Below, in pieces: positions 5,080 through 9,201 of a stretch of DNA of 9,201 nt (its first letter is position 1; every line of letters starts with the position of its first letter). The stretch comes from an uncultured Ruminococcus sp. GTDB lineage: Bacteria > Bacillota > Clostridia > Oscillospirales > Ruminococcaceae. The stretch covers positions 1-9,201 of the forward strand of contig USCU01000031.1 of NCBI GenBank assembly GCA_900553335.1, written 5' to 3'. The translations under genes and the position numbers were made by a program. The notes beneath the pieces were generated by a model. It ran no database searches. It saw nothing but the letters and a program-made list of their open reading frames with translations, and was not told the origin of the DNA.

Positions 5080-8000
5080 ATGCTCAAACTGATAACGGGA
5101 GCTGTAAACAGCACAAAGAGCGAGAAAATGACAGAAGAAGTTAGAGAGGCGCTGAAAAACGGCGAGGACATAATTTTGATAGTTCCCGACCAGTTTTCAT
5201 TTGAATATGATAAAGAGCTTTACAATGAGGTCGGTGCAAAAGCATTTAATTCAATGGAGGTAATCGCATTTAACCGCCTTTGCGAAAAAATAATCAAGCT
5301 TAGCGGTACGGATCCGGGCGATTTCACTGACAATGATGCAAGACTAATCTGTATGTTTAATGCGGTAAGCGTTTTTCAAAAGTCGGGCAATGCAAAGTTT
5401 TTCAAGAAAGCACTTTTTAAAACCGGATTTTGCAAAGAAATGACTGAGCTTACAGATGAGCTTAAAAGATCGGGAATTGATGCATTGGCTCTTCGTGAAG
5501 CAGGAAGCTTATCAGGAGGCACACTAAGTGATAAGACAAGCGACATTGCCGACATTTTTGATCTTTATTTAAGTGAGCTTTCTAAAAGGGAACTTAAAGA
5601 TAACTCAAATATTCAGTCTGAAGCTGTAAAGGCAGCAAAAAATTCTCATTTTTTTAGGGATAAGACAGTTTTTATACACGAGTTCTGCGATTTTTCATAT
5701 GACGAATACGAGCTTATAACGGTAATTTTGAGCGAAGCAAAAAACTGTATAATTTCGCTTACCGAAGGGTATGATGAGAATTCCCGTTCTAATCTTTCGC
5801 CTTTTAAAACAACTGTGAAAACAAAGTCAAGGCTTATTTCCATTGCAAGGTCAATGGGATCTGAGGTAAGCGTTTTAAGAGCGGAAGGAAGCTTCTTTAA
5901 AAGTCATGCTTTAGAGTATCTTTCCAAAAACATATTTTGCACGGTGAAAAAGGAGTATGGCGATATAAACGACGGAATAGAGGTTGTAAAAGCTAAAAGT
6001 ATATACGAAGAAGCCGAATATGCAGCAGCAAAAATCACAGAGCTTTGCAAGGAGGGATACTCCTATAAAGATATAGCGATTTTCACAAGAAATATCGGTG
6101 AATATTATCCTGTTGTTGAAAGTGTTTTTGAAAGATATGACATTCCTGTTTTTGGGCATCTAAGTCAAAGCGCTTTGATGTCACCTTTGACGGTATATGT
6201 TACAAGCATTTTTGACAGCGTAATGTCTAAAGAGTTTAAAACGGAAAATATTTTAAGGTACATAAAATCTCCGCTCTCAAAAATAAGTGAAGAGGACGCT
6301 TCAATTCTCGAAGATTATGTTTATAAATGGGGCGTTGACAAAACGCTTTGGAAAGAGGATTTCACAGGAGCAAATACCGAGAGTGATGATGAACTTTTAC
6401 ATATTAATGAAATAAGAAAATCAGTTGTTTCGCCGCTTATAAAGTTTAAAGAAAACTCAAAAGGTAAAACCGCAGATGAAATATGCCTTGCTTTAAATGA
6501 ACTTTTTAATGATATTGCTTTGTCTGACAGAGCGTTTTATGTTTTGTCAAAAAGTTTAGAAAGCGGTGATGCTGAGCTTTTGGAGTCTGCAAGAGAGTTT
6601 AAGCAGATTTGGAGATTGTTTTTATCGTCGATAAATTCCGTATACAAAAATCTTAAGGGTGAAGCGATATCCTTAAGAAGATTTTTCGAGCTATTAAAAA
6701 TTTTGCTTTCATCAGTTTCCGTTTCAAATCCGCCCGAATCATTAGATGCTGTTGCCGTTGCAAGAGCTGAGCATTCAAGACTTTCAAAGCAAAAGGTGTG
6801 CTTTGTCATTGGTCTAAATGACGGATTGTTTCCTGCTGTTTCAAAAGGCAAATCATTGCTGACCGATAAAGATAAGGAACGGCTAAAAACCGGAGGCGTA
6901 AGCTTCTTTGAAAGTACCTCTCAAAGGTTTGATACAGAACGCTTAATTACATATATTGCTCTTTCAACGCCAACGGACAGGCTTATTTTAAGCTATTCGC
7001 TGACGGATGCCGAAGGTAAACCGAGAAGAAAATCGAGCGTTATTTCCGATGTTTTGCAGATGTTTTCAAAAAGTGTGGAAAAAGCAGCTTCGGATATGCC
7101 TGCTTCGTTTTACGGGACAAGTGTAAAGAGTGCGTTCTTCAAGTATTTTGATTATTTGTCAACAGATAAGCCGAAGGCAAAAGCTATAAGGAATGAGCTT
7201 TCAAAAAATCAAAGCTGCAAGGCGAAGTTTGAGTATTTTGACAGCTTGCGTGAGAATAAAGATCATGCACTGTCAAAGGATGTAGCAAAAACCACTTTCT
7301 TTTCAAATGATTTGAATTTGTCTGCAACCAGAGTTGAAGACTATTATAAATGTCCGTTTAGTTATTTTTGCAAAAACGGACTTAAGATTTATCCTGTAAG
7401 AAAGGTGGAAATTTCTCCTGCATCTAGAGGAAATCTTATTCATTTTTGTCTTGAAGAGCTTATGTGTAAGAAGTCAGACGGCAAAACTTTGTATGATCCT
7501 GACTTTGAAAAGCTTGGCGATGATAAGATAAAGGCTAAGGTTCATACATTATGTGTCGATTATTCAAACAGAGAGTGGGGAGGGGATTTTGCAAAGACAA
7601 AGCGTTTTTATGAATCGGTGAAGAAGCTTGAAACGGCGGTATTTTATATTGTCAAAAATATTTTAGGCGAGTTTCAAAAATCATTGTTTCGCCCTAAAGC
7701 ATTTGAATATGATCTTAAAAAGCAGGATGGAAAAAGTCTTTTGTCTATAAAGGTCGAAGAGGGGGTTTATATAAACATCTTTGGAAGAATAGACAGAGTA
7801 GATGTATATGATGAAGGGGAAACAAGATATATAAGAATCACCGATTATAAAACCGGCGGCAAAAACCTTAGCCTAAGTGATTTATATAACGGACTTAATA
7901 TGCAAATGCTCATATATCTTTTAGCTTTAATTTCCGGTGAAAACGAAATAACTGAAAACAAAAAACCGTATCCGGCAGGTATTTTATATATGCCTGCTAA

Positions 8001-8469
8001 GTATGTCGGCAACTTCGTGGAAAGAACAGATGATATTTCGGATTTATCTGCGAATATCGAACAACAGCTTGAAGATATGAGAAACGAAGCTTTTAAGCGT
8101 GACGGACTGATAGCAGAAAATGTTATTTCTGCAGCTGCTATGGATAAAGCTTTAAGCGGACTGTATGCGCCTGTAAAATTAAAGAAAGACGGAAGCTTTT
8201 CTAAAAATTCTAAGGTTATGGACGTGAACCTTTTCAATGCCCTGTGCGAATTTACAAAAGAAAAAATATTCGAGCTTGGCGAAGGGCTTTTAAGCGGAGA
8301 TATAAAAGCGAAGCCGGTAATGATAGGTGATGAAAAATCCTGCAAATACTGCGAATACTGGTCGGTATGCGGAAATTACGGCGATAAAGAGCCGAATGTT
8401 GTAAACAAAGATGACGTTGACAAGCTTTATGCAAAGCTAGGAGAAATGGTAAAAGGGGGGGATCTATAA
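5080..8469 (+). CDS. addB: ATP-dependent helicase/nuclease AddAB, subunit B
   Basis: AddB is the second subunit of the cytoplasmic AddAB complex, which unwinds and trims double-strand breaks up to Chi sites and prepares ends for RecA. The 1129 residues match the family. The N-terminus has a P-loop-like GAVNSTKS (7-14), in which the glycine before the lysine is replaced by Thr. The middle is an inactivated helicase-like core with AIFTRN and FVIGLNDGLFPAVS, the region that reads Chi in related enzymes. The C-terminal RecB-type nuclease has GRIDRVD (902-908; Asp905, Asp908) and DYKTG (Asp922, Lys924). The four cysteines of the iron-sulfur staple are Cys758, Cys1088, Cys1091 and Cys1097, with the C-x2-C-x5-C tail seen in B. 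subtilis AddB. So nuclease and cluster look intact. It has its own promoter and overlaps addA by one base (TAATG). Confidence 0.96.
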   Translation: MLKLITGAVNSTKSEKMTEEVREALKNGEDIILIVPDQFSFEYDKELYNEVGAKAFNSMEVIAFNRLCEKIIKLSGTDPGDFTDNDARLICMFNAVSVFQKSGNAKFFKKALFKTGFCKEMTELTDELKRSGIDALALREAGSLSGGTLSDKTSDIADIFDLYLSELSKRELKDNSNIQSEAVKAAKNSHFFRDKTVFIHEFCDFSYDEYELITVILSEAKNCIISLTEGYDENSRSNLSPFKTTVKTKSRLISIARSMGSEVSVLRAEGSFFKSHALEYLSKNIFCTVKKEYGDINDGIEVVKAKSIYEEAEYAAAKITELCKEGYSYKDIAIFTRNIGEYYPVVESVFERYDIPVFGHLSQSALMSPLTVYVTSIFDSVMSKEFKTENILRYIKSPLSKISEEDASILEDYVYKWGVDKTLWKEDFTGANTESDDELLHINEIRKSVVSPLIKFKENSKGKTADEICLALNELFNDIALSDRAFYVLSKSLESGDAELLESAREFKQIWRLFLSSINSVYKNLKGEAISLRRFFELLKILLSSVSVSNPPESLDAVAVARAEHSRLSKQKVCFVIGLNDGLFPAVSKGKSLLTDKDKERLKTGGVSFFESTSQRFDTERLITYIALSTPTDRLILSYSLTDAEGKPRRKSSVISDVLQMFSKSVEKAASDMPASFYGTSVKSAFFKYFDYLSTDKPKAKAIRNELSKNQSCKAKFEYFDSLRENKDHALSKDVAKTTFFSNDLNLSATRVEDYYKCPFSYFCKNGLKIYPVRKVEISPASRGNLIHFCLEELMCKKSDGKTLYDPDFEKLGDDKIKAKVHTLCVDYSNREWGGDFAKTKRFYESVKKLETAVFYIVKNILGEFQKSLFRPKAFEYDLKKQDGKSLLSIKVEEGVYINIFGRIDRVDVYDEGETRYIRITDYKTGGKNLSLSDLYNGLNMQMLIYLLALISGENEITENKKPYPAGILYMPAKYVGNFVERTDDISDLSANIEQQLEDMRNEAFKRDGLIAENVISAAAMDKALSGLYAPVKLKKDGSFSKNSKVMDVNLFNALCEFTKEKIFELGEGLLSGDIKAKPVMIGDEKSCKYCEYWSVCGNYGDKEPNVVNKDDVDKLYAKLGEMVKGGDL
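8455..8461 (+). promoter_or_regulatory. Seven-G tract serving as addA ribosome binding site
   Basis: Seven consecutive G residues, preceded by AAAA, end 7 bases before the addA ATG at 8469 and act as its ribosome binding site. They also encode the Gly-Gly-Asp near the AddB C-terminus (KGGDL). The addA frame is -1 relative to addB, so one extra G would join the two genes in a single frame with no stop between them. Confidence 0.75.
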
Positions 8470-9201
8470 TGCCGATATGGACCGAAGATCAGCTTAAGGC
8501 GATAAACACTCAGGATAAAGGCGTTATAGTTTCGGCCGCCGCAGGAAGCGGAAAGACTGCTGTTTTAGTAGAGCGAACAATAAGAATGCTTTGTGATGAG
8601 GAAAAGAAAATACCTGCCGACAAGCTCTTGGCGGTAACTTTTACGAACGACGCCGCTTCACAGATGAAAGAAAAGCTGTCGGCAGCGCTTGAAAAAAAGA
8701 TAAGAGAAAATCCTGAAAGTGAGTGGCTCGTTTCACAGCAGGAAAAGCTTGCTTTAGCGCAGATCACAACCATAAACAGCTTTTGTTATGATTTTGTACG
8801 AAACCACATTCATGAGTTTGATTTTGAGAGCGGCGTATCTATCTGTGATGAAAATGACAATAAAACGATTTTTGACACAGCTCTTCTTCAGACTGTTGAA
8901 GAGCTGTATGAAACCTCTCCTGATGATATGGCATTTTTAAATGATTATCTTTGTCTTGAAACAGATAGGGAGATTTTTGATGCTTTACAAGATATTAACA
9001 CTTTTTTTGAATCAATACCATTTAAAGACGAGTGGATCGAGGCGCAGCGGTGCAGATATTCTTCAGATGATTTTTTTGAGGAAATAGCAGAAAAAACCAA
9101 GCAAAAAATCCTGTCGGAAATAAGATTTTTAACGCTTCAGGCCGAAAAGCTTAAACGAAAGGCAGAAAGACTTAAGCTCACGGATGCTCCTTTAAGAGTA
9201 A
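8469..9201 (+). CDS. addA: ATP-dependent helicase/nuclease AddAB, subunit A, 5' part (runs off the window)
   Basis: AddA is the motor and 3'-strand nuclease subunit of AddAB, a superfamily 1A (UvrD-like) helicase with a C-terminal nuclease domain; only the first 244 of roughly 1200 residues are visible. Conserved helicase motifs appear in order: the Q motif WTEDQLKAI (4-12), the Walker A loop AAAGSGKT (23-30) with Lys29 and Thr30, motif Ia LLAVTFTNDAASQMK (53-67), and the Ib region ITTINSFCYDFVRNH (98-112). B. subtilis AddA has ISTLHSFC there, so His is replaced by Asn in this protein. The rest of the visible part is the variable 1B domain, rich in Glu and Lys and probably helical. The ATG at 8469 overlaps the addB stop, so translation is coupled. 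The Walker A loop is complete here, in contrast to that of AddB, consistent with AddA being the only motor. Confidence 0.96.
   Translation, partial: MPIWTEDQLKAINTQDKGVIVSAAAGSGKTAVLVERTIRMLCDEEKKIPADKLLAVTFTNDAASQMKEKLSAALEKKIRENPESEWLVSQQEKLALAQITTINSFCYDFVRNHIHEFDFESGVSICDENDNKTIFDTALLQTVEELYETSPDDMAFLNDYLCLETDREIFDALQDINTFFESIPFKDEWIEAQRCRYSSDDFFEEIAEKTKQKILSEIRFLTLQAEKLKRKAERLKLTDAPLRV

Noticed and set aside
7845..8345. Minus-strand open frame of 166 codons opposite the addB nuclease domain
   Set aside because: It covers conserved nuclease and Fe-S motifs of addB on the plus strand and shows no independent ribosome binding site that I can support.
1..9201. Repeated AGCGG (the B. subtilis Chi sequence) on the plus strand
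   Set aside because: A five-base word is expected often in this length, most copies are ordinary Ser-Gly codons, and the Chi sequence of this lineage is unknown.
1..9201. tRNA, rRNA, CRISPR array, transposase or phage genes
   Set aside because: None found: nearly all the sequence is filled by the listed genes, and the gaps are too short or lack the needed structure.

Overview
The window reads as ordinary chromosomal DNA of a low-GC, Gram-positive, Clostridia-type bacterium. I would guess the Oscillospirales/Ruminococcaceae neighbourhood, but the sequence supports that only loosely. The evidence is the AT-rich composition with frequent ATA, AGA and AAA/AAG codons, strong AGGAGG-type ribosome binding sites, an AddAB-type (not RecBCD) recombination nuclease with its Fe-S cysteines, class 1B dihydroorotate dehydrogenase with its PyrK partner, and separate hisI and hisE genes. 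I see no RNA genes, mobile elements, CRISPR arrays or long repeats.

Layout. (1) Positions 1-1826 hold a rightward unit: the 3' part of a YeiH-type putative sulfate exporter, a 127-residue protein of unknown function, hisI and hisE, closed by a clear intrinsic terminator. HisE and HisI catalyse steps 2 and 3 of histidine synthesis; the rest of the his pathway is not here. (2) On the minus strand (1834-2010) is a 58-residue single-pass membrane protein, convergent with hisE and divergent from the next unit. Its promoter resembles those of forespore sigma factors. (3) Positions 2151-4700 hold a pyridoxamine kinase gene, pyrK and pyrD in one compact operon, joining vitamin B6 salvage to the FAD/Fe-S subunit and the catalytic subunit of NAD-linked dihydroorotate dehydrogenase. 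(4) A short intergenic region (4701-4794) holds two hairpins, the second of which pairs with the ribosome binding site of a small gene for a membrane or secreted 74-residue protein of unknown function (4795-5019). (5) From 5016 to the window end a good housekeeping promoter drives addB (complete, 1129 residues) and addA (first 244 residues), the two subunits of the helicase-nuclease that processes double-strand breaks for RecA.

Most of the window is core metabolism and DNA repair, and I do not see a new multi-gene system. The points most worth checking are local: the paired seven-G tracts at the addB and addA ribosome binding sites, where one extra G in the second would fuse the two genes; the hairpin over the start of the 74-residue gene; the two uncharacterised small proteins; the altered P-loop of AddB; and the forespore-like promoter.
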